Below the pieces are notes generated by a model, which saw nothing but the letters and a program-made list of their open reading frames with translations, did not search any database and had not been told where the DNA came from. A DNA stretch of 64,000 nt, from the NCBI RefSeq assembly GCF_022447245.1, contig NZ_JAKVBC010000006.1:62001-126000 (forward strand), given 5' to 3'. Each line of letters starts with the position of its first letter. Positions within the stretch are counted from its first letter, which is position 1. A program made the translations under genes and the position numbers. The stretch comes from Kordia sp. GTDB taxonomy: Bacteria; Bacteroidota; Bacteroidia; Flavobacteriales; Flavobacteriaceae. Shown piece by piece: positions 49,268 through 59,703 of the stretch.

Positions 49268-50875
49268 ATGCCAACTGAATGTATTTCGTACCAAGAAACT
49301 GGATATTTTTCTCCGTTAATGTGTGATTACTTAGATGAAGCCCCAGTATTACAAGCATTTTACAGTCGCTTTCCGAAATTGGAAAACTTTGAAGCACAAA
49401 TTCTGGAAAAACAACAATCTAATTTAACAGATGCTTCACAAAGAGCTGTTTTATCAAAAGCGATACAAGCACAATACAAAAATGTATCGGCTCCTAAAAA
49501 AACCTTGGAGAATATTGAAAAACTAGCTACTGAAAATGCATTGACGGTTACAACGGGACATCAGTTGAATCTTTTTACAGGACCCTTGTACTTTTTATAT
49601 AAAATTATTTCTACCATTAATTTAACAACAACCTTAAAAGAGAAATATCCTAACTATGATTTCGTACCTATCTATTGGATGGCTTCGGAAGATCATGATT
49701 TTGAAGAAATCTGCTTTTTCAATTATAAAGGCAAAAAAATACGTTGGGATCGGGAAGCAAGTGGTGCAGTAGGAGAATTATCTACAAAAGGATTAGCAGA
49801 AGTATTGGAAGTATTCGCTAAAGAACTAGGAAACAGCAACAACGCTAAATACTTACAAGCACTCTTTGAAGACGGATATGTAAAACACAGAAATCTAACC
49901 GATGCTACACGTTACATTGCTAACGAGTTGTTTAAGTCTTACGGATTGGTCATTGTTGATGGAAACGATGCTGCATTAAAACAACTTTTTGTTCCTTTTT
50001 TAGAAAATGAATTGTTTCAGCAAACAGCACACAAAGAAGTACTAAAAACTGCTCAAAAATTAACGGAAGCTAATAATTTATATAAAATTCAAGTCAATCC
50101 AAGGGAAATAAATCTATTCTATATAAACGACGGAATCCGCGAACGTATCATTGAAACTGATGGTGTATTTACGGTAAATAACACTTCCGTGAGATGGAAC
50201 TCGGAGCAAATAAAACAGGAGGTTCACAAACATCCAGAACGTTTCTCACCAAATGCACTATTACGCCCATTATATCAAGAAATCATTTTGCCAAACCTTT
50301 GTTACATTGGTGGAGGCGGAGAATTAGCATATTGGCTAGAATTAAAATCTTATTTTGAAGCTGTTAATGTAACATTTCCAATGTTGCTGTTGCGAAACTC
50401 TGTAGTTATAAAAACAGATAAGCAATCTGAAAAGATGGCAAAATTGAATATTTCCAATCGCGACATGTTCTTGAAAAAAGATGCTTTTGCTGCTCAAAAA
50501 GTAAAAGAACTAAGTGAGATAGACATTGATTTCTCAACTCAAAAAGAACATTTACAACAACAATTCAAACACTTATACGAATTGGCAGATCATACAGATA
50601 AGTCGTTTGTTGGAGCAGTAGCAGCACAAGAAAAAAAGCAACTCAAAGGTTTACAACATCTAGAAAAACGGTTACTAAAAGCGCAAAAAATAGTGTTGAA
50701 AGACAAAGTGTCTAGGAGTGAGAAATTGCGAGAAGCATTATTTCCAAACAATTCACTACAAGAAAGAAGGCTGAACTTTTCTGAACTATACTTAGAATAT
50801 GGTGAAACATTAATTCCAACATTAGTAAAACATTTACAACCTTTACAAGGAGAATTTTTGGTATTGGAACTTTAA
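49268..50875 (+). CDS. bshC: Bacillithiol biosynthesis cysteine-adding enzyme BshC
   Basis: 535 residues, the usual BshC length. TTGHQLNLFTGPLYFLYKIISTINL (split: TTGHQLNLFTGPLYF then LYKIIS) is the family core, with FVPIYWMASEDHDFEEI downstream and a coiled-coil near residues 385-490. BshC joins cysteine to GlcN-malate to finish bacillithiol, the low-molecular-weight thiol of Bacillota and many Bacteroidota. bshA and bshB are not in this window. It is transcribed alone, 89 bases before guaA. Confidence 0.93.
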   Translation: MPTECISYQETGYFSPLMCDYLDEAPVLQAFYSRFPKLENFEAQILEKQQSNLTDASQRAVLSKAIQAQYKNVSAPKKTLENIEKLATENALTVTTGHQLNLFTGPLYFLYKIISTINLTTTLKEKYPNYDFVPIYWMASEDHDFEEICFFNYKGKKIRWDREASGAVGELSTKGLAEVLEVFAKELGNSNNAKYLQALFEDGYVKHRNLTDATRYIANELFKSYGLVIVDGNDAALKQLFVPFLENELFQQTAHKEVLKTAQKLTEANNLYKIQVNPREINLFYINDGIRERIIETDGVFTVNNTSVRWNSEQIKQEVHKHPERFSPNALLRPLYQEIILPNLCYIGGGGELAYWLELKSYFEAVNVTFPMLLLRNSVVIKTDKQSEKMAKLNISNRDMFLKKDAFAAQKVKELSEIDIDFSTQKEHLQQQFKHLYELADHTDKSFVGAVAAQEKKQLKGLQHLEKRLLKAQKIVLKDKVSRSEKLREALFPNNSLQERRLNFSELYLEYGETLIPTLVKHLQPLQGEFLVLEL

Positions 50876-50931
50876 AAAATCACAGGACAAAACATTGTGA
50901 ATATCCTGTAAAAAAATCTTTTTTGAATTTC

Positions 50932-50961
50932 TTGAAATTTGAAATCTAAATAGTACTTTTG
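50932..50961 (+). promoter_or_regulatory. Consensus Bacteroidota promoter of guaA
   Basis: TTG (50932-50934), exact 19-base spacer, TACTTTTG (50954-50961). The ATG of guaA begins at 50965, three bases after the -7 box, so the predicted start of transcription coincides with the start codon and the message would be leaderless. The upstream TTG at 50959 lies inside the -7 box and is unlikely to be a start. Confidence 0.6.
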
Positions 50962-50964
50962 CGC

Positions 50965-52500
50965 ATGCAACACGACAAGGTATTAATATTAGACTTCGGA
51001 TCGCAATACACACAACTAATTGCGCGTAGAGTTCGAGAACTGAACATCTATTCCGAGATTCATCCATTCAACAAAATTCCAACTAACTTAGACGATTACA
51101 AAGCTGTGATTCTTTCAGGAAGCCCAATGTCTGTAAGGTCTGAAGATGCTTTTCATCCAGATTTAAATGGCATTCGAGGCGTAAAACCATTGCTAGGTGT
51201 TTGTTACGGTGCGCAATATTTAGCGCATTTTTCTGGCGGACAAGTAGCAGAATCAAACACACGTGAATACGGACGTGCAAATCTGAGTTTTGTACAAGAA
51301 AATGAACCGTTTTTAGCAGGCAGTTCTTCAGGAAGTCAAGTATGGATGAGTCATAGTGATACAATCAAAAAATTACCAACAAACGCAAAACTATTGGCAA
51401 GTACGCACGATGTAGAAAATGCTGCCTACAAAATAGAAGGTGAAACTACCTTTGCAATCCAATTTCATCCAGAAGTATATCACTCAACAGATGGGAAACA
51501 ATTGCTAGAAAATTTCTTAGTAAACATTGCAGAAGTAAAACCAGATTGGACACCAAACGCATTTGTAGATGAAACAGTAGCTGACTTAAAAGCGCAACTT
51601 GGAAATGATAAAGTTGTCTTAGGATTATCTGGCGGCGTAGATTCAAGTGTAGCAGCAATGTTATTGCACAAAGCTATTGGTGAAAACTTGTACTGCATCT
51701 TTGTAAACAATGGTTTACTTCGAAAAGATGAGTTCTCGAGCGTATTGCAACAATACGAAGGTATGGGACTCAACGTAAAAGGTGTAGACGCTTCGGCACG
51801 CTTTTTGGATACGCTTGCAGGAGAGAGCGATCCTGAGAAGAAACGTAAGGCAATTGGTCGCGTATTTATTGAAGTGTTTGATGATGAAGCAGCACAAATA
51901 CAAGACGTAACGTGGTTGGCACAAGGAACTATTTATCCAGATGTCATTGAAAGTGTAAGTGCTACAGGTGGACCAAGTGCTACCATAAAAAGCCATCACA
52001 ATGTAGGAGGTTTGCCAGATTTTATGAAATTGAACATCGTAGAGCCTTTAAAAGCATTGTTTAAAGATGAGGTTCGAAGAGTTGGAGCTTCTATGGGAAT
52101 GGACAAACAATTATTAGGTCGTCATCCATTTCCAGGACCAGGATTGGCAATCAGAATATTGGGAGACATTACTGCCGAAAAAGTTCGTATCTTACAGGAA
52201 GTTGACGCCGTGTTTATTAACGGATTACGTGAATGGGATTTGTATGATAAAGTATGGCAAGCAGGAGCTATCTTATTACCTGTAAACTCAGTAGGAGTCA
52301 TGGGTGATGAGCGAACGTATGAAAAAGTAGTAGTATTACGCGCCGTAGAAAGTACAGATGGTATGACTGCTGATTGGGTAGATTTACCATATAAATTTTT
52401 GCAAAAAGTATCAAACGATATAATAAATAAAGTAAAAGGCGTTAATAGAGTAGTATATGACATCAGCTCAAAACCGCCAGCCACTATAGAATGGGAATAA
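50965..52500 (+). CDS. guaA: GMP synthase (glutamine-hydrolysing)
   Basis: 511 residues from ATG 50965. The glutaminase domain opens with [19 protein letters not shown]; nucleophile Cys in [16 protein letters not shown] triad His. The ATP-pyrophosphatase loop is [17 protein letters not shown] (about 215-231), with [12 protein letters not shown]-like [12 protein letters not shown], and the dimerisation end [14 protein letters not shown]...KPPATIEWE. It converts XMP to GMP. The LysM protein gene follows 16 bases later, likely cotranscribed. Confidence 0.97.
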   Translation: MQHDKVLILDFGSQYTQLIARRVRELNIYSEIHPFNKIPTNLDDYKAVILSGSPMSVRSEDAFHPDLNGIRGVKPLLGVCYGAQYLAHFSGGQVAESNTREYGRANLSFVQENEPFLAGSSSGSQVWMSHSDTIKKLPTNAKLLASTHDVENAAYKIEGETTFAIQFHPEVYHSTDGKQLLENFLVNIAEVKPDWTPNAFVDETVADLKAQLGNDKVVLGLSGGVDSSVAAMLLHKAIGENLYCIFVNNGLLRKDEFSSVLQQYEGMGLNVKGVDASARFLDTLAGESDPEKKRKAIGRVFIEVFDDEAAQIQDVTWLAQGTIYPDVIESVSATGGPSATIKSHHNVGGLPDFMKLNIVEPLKALFKDEVRRVGASMGMDKQLLGRHPFPGPGLAIRILGDITAEKVRILQEVDAVFINGLREWDLYDKVWQAGAILLPVNSVGVMGDERTYEKVVVLRAVESTDGMTADWVDLPYKFLQKVSNDIINKVKGVNRVVYDISSKPPATIEWE

Positions 52501-52516
52501 TTAATTAGCATAAAGA

Positions 52517-54433
52517 ATGAAGAAGTTTTTAGGATTTTTTTTAATGGTACTGATGACAAGTTGTGTAGCAACTGCGCAACAGTATAAAAATCATAAAGTA
52601 TCTAGAGGAGAAACGGTGGAAAGTATTGCCGAACGATACAATATTAGCCCGGATGATATTATCAAATTAAATCCTGAAGCACGAAGAGGCGTACGCAAAA
52701 ATAGTATGCTTATTATTCCTTCCGAATCTATTACAACTACTTCAGATGTAGCGGTAACATTTACAAATCATAAAGTACGACGCAAAGAAACATTATTTGG
52801 AATTGCAAAAAAATATGGCGTTACGCAAGAAGACATTCTTAAATACAATGAAAAAGTAGCGAAAGAAGGTCTGAAAAAAGGAGATCGTATAGCAATTCCA
52901 AAGTTTAAAAATAAACCAGTTGAGGTAAAAGAAACCGAAGAATCGAAAGAAGAGGAAACAACAAAAGAACCTTCTTATGAAATCTACACGGTAAAAGCTA
53001 AGGAAACTAAGTGGGGAATTGCACATAGTTATGGACTTACCATTGAGGAATTAGAAGCGATCAACCCAGAAATCAAAGATGGTTTGCAAATTGGGCAAGA
53101 AATCAAATTGCCGCTTCGTTCTGAAAAACCTCAAGTAGTAAGTACAGAAAAATATGTGTTTTACGATGTAAAACCAAAGCAGACAATGTATACGCTTACA
53201 CGAAAATTTGGTGTTTCTCAAGATGAATTGATTCACTTGAATCCAGCGTTAAAAGATGGTTTAAAAGCAGGAATGGTATTAAAACTGCCTGTCGAAAAAA
53301 CAGAAACACTCGAAGTAGTAGATGCTGTTGTGGTAGATAAGTTTAATTTCATTGAAAATGCAAATCCTGAAAACGTATCTAATATTGTTATCATGTTGCC
53401 ATTCAAGTTGAACGAAATGGACATAGACTCGGTAAGTCAAACAAAAAATAAACTCAAAAAAGATCGTTTATTAGGGTTAGCTACTGATTTCTATACAGGT
53501 TCATTAATGGCATTAGATTCTATCAAAAAGCTAGGACTTTCTGTCAATGTAAAAATAATTGACAATGGAGGAAAGAAAGATGCAACTCGAAACGCAATTA
53601 CAGCAAATGATTTTACAGATGTGCATGCTGTTATTGGTCCTATATTAGATACGAATGTAGAAATTGTAGCTTCTGAATTAAAATCGGATGGAATTCCAGT
53701 AATTTCGCCATTGACCAATAAAAAAGTTGATCATAGAAATGTGTATCAAACAATTCCAGATAAAAAACTATTGGAAGAAAAAATGTTGGAGTTCTTAAAA
53801 CAGAATGGTCAAGATAAAAATGTAATAATCATTGCTGATAAAACGAAAGCTAAAATAAAAGCTACATTACAATCGATTTTACCAAATCATAAAATCTTCA
53901 ATCCGGAAGAAGGAAACTACATCAAACCTGCGTTAATTCTTCCACATTTAAAGGAAGATGTTGAAAATTGGGTCATTCTTGAAACAGATGATTTGTCGCT
54001 GATTGCGAATGTTACTTCGGTGTTAAACTCTTATGCAACAAGCGGTAAACGTAAGATTGTATTGTTGACAACTAATAAAAATAGTGGGTACGATAAAAGT
54101 GCCAATATTTACAATAGCCACTTAGCAAATCTTAATTTTCATTATCCATCTAACCGTAAACCCTCGTCATTAGACAATCAATTTGTGCAAAAGTACAAAG
54201 CTCAATACGGGATTTCACCAAGTAGAACTGCAATACGTGGATTCGACATTACGTTTGATATCTTATTGCGTTTAGCATACGATCAAAACTTAGCAAAAAG
54301 TGTTCGCGCTGGTACAGAAACAAACTATGTAGAAAGTAAATTTGATTACCGTAAAAAACTTCTTGGCGGATTTTTTAACAAAGGTGTGTACATTGTAAAA
54401 TATGACGGATTAGAAATCAAAGAAGCTAGATAA
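52517..54433 (+). CDS. LysM-repeat protein with periplasmic binding-protein-like domain
   Basis: 638 residues. Signal sequence with LMTSCVATAQ, either lipidated or cleaved at AQ. Four LysM repeats at about 22-70, 78-125, 153-200 and 205-250 (for example YKNHKVSRGETVESIAERYNIS and YEIYTVKAKETKWGIAHSYG), each a peptidoglycan-binding module. From about 280 an ABC-type ligand-binding fold (NIVIMLPFKLNEMDID...AVIGPILDTNVEIVASELKSD) without a known ligand. Downstream of guaA this gene is common in flavobacteria. Probably an envelope protein that binds wall material. Confidence 0.85.
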   Translation: MKKFLGFFLMVLMTSCVATAQQYKNHKVSRGETVESIAERYNISPDDIIKLNPEARRGVRKNSMLIIPSESITTTSDVAVTFTNHKVRRKETLFGIAKKYGVTQEDILKYNEKVAKEGLKKGDRIAIPKFKNKPVEVKETEESKEEETTKEPSYEIYTVKAKETKWGIAHSYGLTIEELEAINPEIKDGLQIGQEIKLPLRSEKPQVVSTEKYVFYDVKPKQTMYTLTRKFGVSQDELIHLNPALKDGLKAGMVLKLPVEKTETLEVVDAVVVDKFNFIENANPENVSNIVIMLPFKLNEMDIDSVSQTKNKLKKDRLLGLATDFYTGSLMALDSIKKLGLSVNVKIIDNGGKKDATRNAITANDFTDVHAVIGPILDTNVEIVASELKSDGIPVISPLTNKKVDHRNVYQTIPDKKLLEEKMLEFLKQNGQDKNVIIIADKTKAKIKATLQSILPNHKIFNPEEGNYIKPALILPHLKEDVENWVILETDDLSLIANVTSVLNSYATSGKRKIVLLTTNKNSGYDKSANIYNSHLANLNFHYPSNRKPSSLDNQFVQKYKAQYGISPSRTAIRGFDITFDILLRLAYDQNLAKSVRAGTETNYVESKFDYRKKLLGGFFNKGVYIVKYDGLEIKEAR

Positions 54434-54454
54434 TAAACCCTACAAATAACAATC

Positions 54455-54856
54455 ATGACTTCAAAAGTAACATATACAGGAAGCCTTCGAACGGTTTCAA
54501 CACATATAAAATCTGGAAATGAATTCATAACTGACGCTCCTACAGACAATAATGGAAAAGGAGAAGCGTTCTCTCCTACAGATACTGTTGCGACAGGACT
54601 CGCAAGTTGTATGTTAACGGTAATGGGAATTAAAGCAGGACAACTCGGTGTGAATATGGAAAACACGACTGCAGAAGTGACCAAAACAATGGCTTCAAAT
54701 CCTAGAAGAATTTCAAAAATAGAAGTTCAAATTCATTTGCCATTTGAAGCAGACGACAAAACCAAGAAAATACTAGAAAATACAGCAAATACATGTCCTG
54801 TACATTACAGTCTTCATCCAGATATTGAAAAGATTGTTGAATTTCATTGGAAATAA
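54455..54856 (+). CDS. OsmC-family peroxiredoxin-like protein
   Basis: 133 residues. The two redox-active Cys are visible, one in GLASCMLTVMG (Cys 52) and one in NTCPVHYSLH. OsmC/Ohr proteins reduce organic hydroperoxides with thiols; here the cofactor could be bacillithiol, since bshC is nearby (inference). Follows the LysM gene by 21 bases; the DUF922 gene begins directly after its stop. Confidence 0.88.
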   Translation: MTSKVTYTGSLRTVSTHIKSGNEFITDAPTDNNGKGEAFSPTDTVATGLASCMLTVMGIKAGQLGVNMENTTAEVTKTMASNPRRISKIEVQIHLPFEADDKTKKILENTANTCPVHYSLHPDIEKIVEFHWK

Positions 54857-55408
54857 ATGTACAGAATCATAGGTATACTTTGCTTCTTTCTACTCGTTCA
54901 AAACGAAGAAACGATCACTTGGTCACAGCACGATAAACTACAGTGGGGAAACTTTGAGGGCGATCCCGATTATAGCTCGGACGTGGTTGCTATTACAGCT
55001 TCAGGGATTACCTATGGATTCAGTTCTAAAACCTATTCTAACAGCGATAAAATAGAATATACGACCAAAGTAATGGCGCAATTTTATCCTGAAAAATCAT
55101 GGTACTTAAAAGAACGTGTCAATGATACCGTTTTGGGTCACGAACAATTGCATTTTGACATTTCGGAATTGTTTGCGCGCAAGTTTCGTAAGCGAATTCA
55201 AGAAACAAAGTTTACCAAAAACATTCAGCAAGAAATAGGTCAGATTTACGATCAAATCAATGAAGAATTGCGTGACATGCAAAATGCGTATGACGCAGGT
55301 TCAGACTATTCAAGGGATTATGAAGGGCAAGTAAAATGGCAAAAACTAATTGCACGCGAGCTCAAAAAATACGATAACTACAAGCGATCTCCATCAGATA
55401 ATGACTGA
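54857..55408 (+). CDS. DUF922-family predicted secreted zinc protease
   Basis: 183 residues. Short N-terminal hydrophobic signal (IIGILCFFLLV). Opens ITWSQHDKLQWGNFEG, a family hallmark, and has the metal motif LGHEQLHFDISE (HExxHxxD type) near residue 97. The C-terminal part is helical and charged. Protease function is a family prediction. It lies between OsmC and DUF3820 genes with no gap on the left and an overlap on the right (8 bases). Confidence 0.8.
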   Translation: MYRIIGILCFFLLVQNEETITWSQHDKLQWGNFEGDPDYSSDVVAITASGITYGFSSKTYSNSDKIEYTTKVMAQFYPEKSWYLKERVNDTVLGHEQLHFDISELFARKFRKRIQETKFTKNIQQEIGQIYDQINEELRDMQNAYDAGSDYSRDYEGQVKWQKLIARELKKYDNYKRSPSDND

Positions 55409-55646
55409 CTTTCCAGACAGAGAAGCCCAACAAAAACTTTTGATAGAATTGGCACATGCTAAAATGCCATTTGGGAAGTATGAAGGCAAATATTTGGTAA
55501 ACTTACCAGAAGCATACTTAATTTGGTATCGACAAAAAGGATTTCCAAAAGGAAAATTAGGACGGCAATTAGAACAGATGCTCGATATCAAAATCAACGG
55601 TTTAGAACCGATGATTCGAAACATTCAACGTCAGTTTGAAAAATAA
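55401..55646 (+). CDS. DUF3820-family small protein
   Basis: 81 residues from the ATG at 55401 (an earlier TTG frame adds unlike residues). The MPFGKYEGKYLVNLPEAYLIWYRQKGFPKGKLG segment (given here in pieces: MPFGKYEG, LPEAYLIWY, GFPKGKLG) is the DUF3820 hallmark. Function is unknown; the family has been called a putative quorum-sensing-regulated factor. Overlaps the DUF922 gene by 8 bases. Confidence 0.8.
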   Translation: MTDFPDREAQQKLLIELAHAKMPFGKYEGKYLVNLPEAYLIWYRQKGFPKGKLGRQLEQMLDIKINGLEPMIRNIQRQFEK

Positions 55647-55670
55647 AGGTTCTATGCCATATTTATAAGC

Positions 55671-56079
55671 ATGAACAATGAGGAAAAATTCCACGAATTA
55701 TCATTTTACACTTTAGCACAACCTCGAGACTACTCCATTCATCAACATATTGTAGACGCCTATGCTGCGCAAACTGTTGATGCTACTACAAAACCAATCA
55801 AAATTATATTCGCACTTATCGGATTGTATTTATACTTAGAAAAAGATTTCACAGGAAGAGCAGTTCAATTATATCACATGAAAATGGCAAAAAACAAAAT
55901 ACTTTGCCAACTATTGTTTTGCCTGAAGAAAGAGGGAAAATACAGTTTTAAATGTTTTAGAAGCTGCGTCTGGACAAGAAAGAGATAACATGATCAAACG
56001 TTGGTGTGAAACAGTTTGGGAAGCATATTCAGAAAACCGATCAGCGGTTATTAGTTTGGTAGATCATTACGGAATATAG
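55671..56079 (+). pseudogene. DUF5946-like gene broken by two frameshifts
   Basis: The first frame reads DYSIHQHIVDAYAAQTV... KIIFALIGLYLYLEKDFTGRAVQLYHMKMAKNK, as in DUF5946 proteins. It then runs into unrelated sequence and stops at 55988. The rest of the family pattern continues in other frames: LPTIVLPEERGK from about 55908, then VLNVLEAASGQERDNMIKRW from about 55945 to a TAG at 56077-56079. The two shifts lie near 55900 and 55945. Restored length is about 135 residues. The gene is most likely dead, or the read has errors. Confidence 0.7.
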
Positions 56080-56162
56080 ATTTCGTTAAATTCAACATAA
56101 CTTATCATAAATTATACTAAACAAGCTCCAATCTTAACGAACATTTAACCTGCAAGGACAGA

Positions 56163-56181
56163 AAAGGGGTTTTTCCCCTTT
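56163..56181. terminator. Short GC hairpin after the DUF5946 remnant
   Basis: AAAGGGG (56163-56169), loop TTTTT, CCCCTTT (56175-56181). Lies 84 bases after the remnant and 117 before the amidase gene. Likely separates the two units; the U-run is weak. The rest of 56080-56297 shows a 6-bp dyad (56232-56237 / 56251-56256) and a TATCTTTA box near 56203, the only promoter-like trace for the amidase cassette. Confidence 0.5.
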
Positions 56182-56297
56182 CAACGATCTTTAAATATTC
56201 CATATCTTTAACTATTCTCTTCAACATTCAATAAACCAGTGAAATAGTTGGGTTTAATGTATGAGTTAAGGGGTTTTTTTGTTTAAACACATATAGT

Positions 56298-56894
56298 ATG
56301 ATCGTATTATTAGACAATGGACACGGAGGTTTAATTAACGGAACCTACCAAACACCAGGAAAACGCTCTCCAATATGGAGTGATGGTTCGCAATTATTTG
56401 AAGGCGAATTTAATCGCGCCATCGTTAATGGAATTATAGAAGAACTCACAACACTTCGCATTCCGTATGAAAATTTAGCACCAGAATACCGAGATGTTAC
56501 ACTGCAAACACGTGTTCGAAGAGCCAATAAGTATGGTTCACGGAACTGTTTCTATATCAGTGTGCACTCAAATGCTGGTGGTGGACATGGAAGTGAAATA
56601 TTTACCTCAGTTCGGAACACTAGAAGTGATGCAATAGCCACGGTTTTTGGGGAAGAATTTAAAAGAGAATTTCCAAACAGAAGATTGCGTACCGATTTCT
56701 CTGATGGTGATTTAGATAAAGAAAAAAACTTTTATGTATTAAAGCAAACACGAATGCCAGCCATTCTTACCGAAAACTTCTTTATGGACAATGAAGAAGA
56801 ATGCAAATCGCTCTTAATGACACGTGAAGGACGATCAAAAATCATTCGTTACCATGTAGAAGCCATCAAAAGAGTACAACAAGAATTATTTTAA
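56298..56894 (+). CDS. N-acetylmuramoyl-L-alanine amidase (Amidase_3) without signal peptide
   Basis: 198 residues. Amidase_3 zinc fold: LLDNGHGG with the first His ligand, EGEFNRAIV with the Glu ligand, YISVHSNAGGG with the second His ligand, and ILTENFFMDNEEE with the catalytic Glu. It cuts the bond between muramic acid and the stem peptide. There is no signal peptide, unlike chromosomal AmiA/B-type enzymes; phage endolysins and some cargo enzymes have this form. First of a three-gene cassette, 29 bases before the lipoprotein gene. Confidence 0.87.
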   Translation: MIVLLDNGHGGLINGTYQTPGKRSPIWSDGSQLFEGEFNRAIVNGIIEELTTLRIPYENLAPEYRDVTLQTRVRRANKYGSRNCFYISVHSNAGGGHGSEIFTSVRNTRSDAIATVFGEEFKREFPNRRLRTDFSDGDLDKEKNFYVLKQTRMPAILTENFFMDNEEECKSLLMTREGRSKIIRYHVEAIKRVQQELF

Positions 56895-56923
56895 ACTATC
56901 TATAACCATATAACTATTCAAAT

Positions 56924-57388
56924 ATGAAAACACGTTTTTATGCAGTGTATTTAGGTGCCTTAACGCTGCTTCTAGTCTCATCATGCGGATCACTAAGAGC
57001 TCCTGTTTTTGATCAATATTCGTATCAAAAAGGAACCGAACTTAAGGTAGATGCTCTGAATTTAATGGACAAAGCTACTATGTCTTATGATTCAGAAAAG
57101 ACCGCAATAGATACGTTTCAAGCAGAACTTGACAAAATGCTAGAATACCAAAAAAATAGAGAGAACAATACCATATCGTACGCTATGTGGAAAATGATCG
57201 CAAATCCTGATAAAAACTTTATTGGAGGATTTTTAGAGCGTTGGAAAGAAAAAGGAACTTTAATTGGACCTTTTATTACCGAAGCAAAAGGACAGGTAAG
57301 TGATGCCTTGGATTTAATTCTTCAATACGAAGGGAAAAAAGATCCAGTAGCGGAAAACAAATTGAAAGCAATTCTAGGAATACAATAA
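56924..57388 (+). CDS. Small lipoprotein of unknown function in the amidase cassette
   Basis: 154 residues. Lipobox LLVSSCGSLRAPV (Cys about 21). The mature part is mostly helical and charged, with FQAELDKMLEYQKNRENN as a coiled-coil-like stretch and an ANPDKNFIGGFLERWKEKG segment. I do not recognise the family. It sits between the signal-less amidase and a soluble helical protein with gaps of 29 and 20 bases, which suggests joint expression. Confidence 0.6.
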   Translation: MKTRFYAVYLGALTLLLVSSCGSLRAPVFDQYSYQKGTELKVDALNLMDKATMSYDSEKTAIDTFQAELDKMLEYQKNRENNTISYAMWKMIANPDKNFIGGFLERWKEKGTLIGPFITEAKGQVSDALDLILQYEGKKDPVAENKLKAILGIQ

Positions 57389-57408
57389 CGACATAACACT
57401 ATATAAAG

Positions 57409-57765
57409 ATGGACTTCAAAGATTTATTGAAAGAGCTAAAAGGAAACTTATTAAGTTTAATGGGTTCCAAGTTTGACGACTTAAAAGATGAGTCAAAAAA
57501 AGATGTACAAGACTTTTTAAAAGCATCTAAAGCAAAATTAGAACGTTGGACTACCTTACTAGCCGAAGGAAATATTACACTCGATGACTACAAATGGTTA
57601 GTAGAAAGCCAAAAAGATTTAGTAGTGTTGCAAGGATTATATGCCGCAGGTGTTTCTAAAATAAAACTAGGACACCTAAAGAATAGTATCTTAGACACAG
57701 TAATCAATACAGCAATTGGTTTTGTGAAGGAAAAAGAGGATGGAAATAATGAAGCAAATGCTTAA
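57409..57765 (+). CDS. Helical protein of unknown function in the amidase cassette
   Basis: 118 residues, no signal peptide and no clear membrane segment. Strongly helical: DLLKELKGNLLSLMG, then FLKASKAKLERWTTLLAEG, a short DDYKWLVESQKDL, and an ILDTVINTAIGFVKEK tail that is amphipathic. It might line or contact a membrane, but it lacks a holin-like transmembrane helix. Last gene of the cassette; a terminator follows 89 bases later. Family not recognised. Confidence 0.6.
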   Translation: MDFKDLLKELKGNLLSLMGSKFDDLKDESKKDVQDFLKASKAKLERWTTLLAEGNITLDDYKWLVESQKDLVVLQGLYAAGVSKIKLGHLKNSILDTVINTAIGFVKEKEDGNNEANA

Positions 57766-57854
57766 TGCAATCCTCAAAAAATCAACAACATAAAATGTAG
57801 TCAGATTTTTTAAAACATAGTGAGCTGATAATCAGTTTTATCAGAAAAAAAAAC

Positions 57855-59598
<1,744 letters not shown>

Positions 59599-59703
59599 AA
59601 ACGAAAAATGGATTCTTTTTTGCGTAACAAAACATCAAAAAAGAAGTCTATTTTAAATAGTAGATAAATCTCTAAAGAGAGATTCGTATAAATTAATGAT
59701 TAA

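Noticed and set aside
50882-50909. Terminator after bshC (ACAGGA / TCCTGT)
   Set aside because: Only a 6-bp stem with a 16-base loop; too weak to list, though A/T runs flank it.
56298-57765. A prophage around the amidase cassette
   Set aside because: No integrase, capsid, tail, or terminase gene nearby; flanked by housekeeping genes (guaA operon, pyrG) in normal flavobacterial order.
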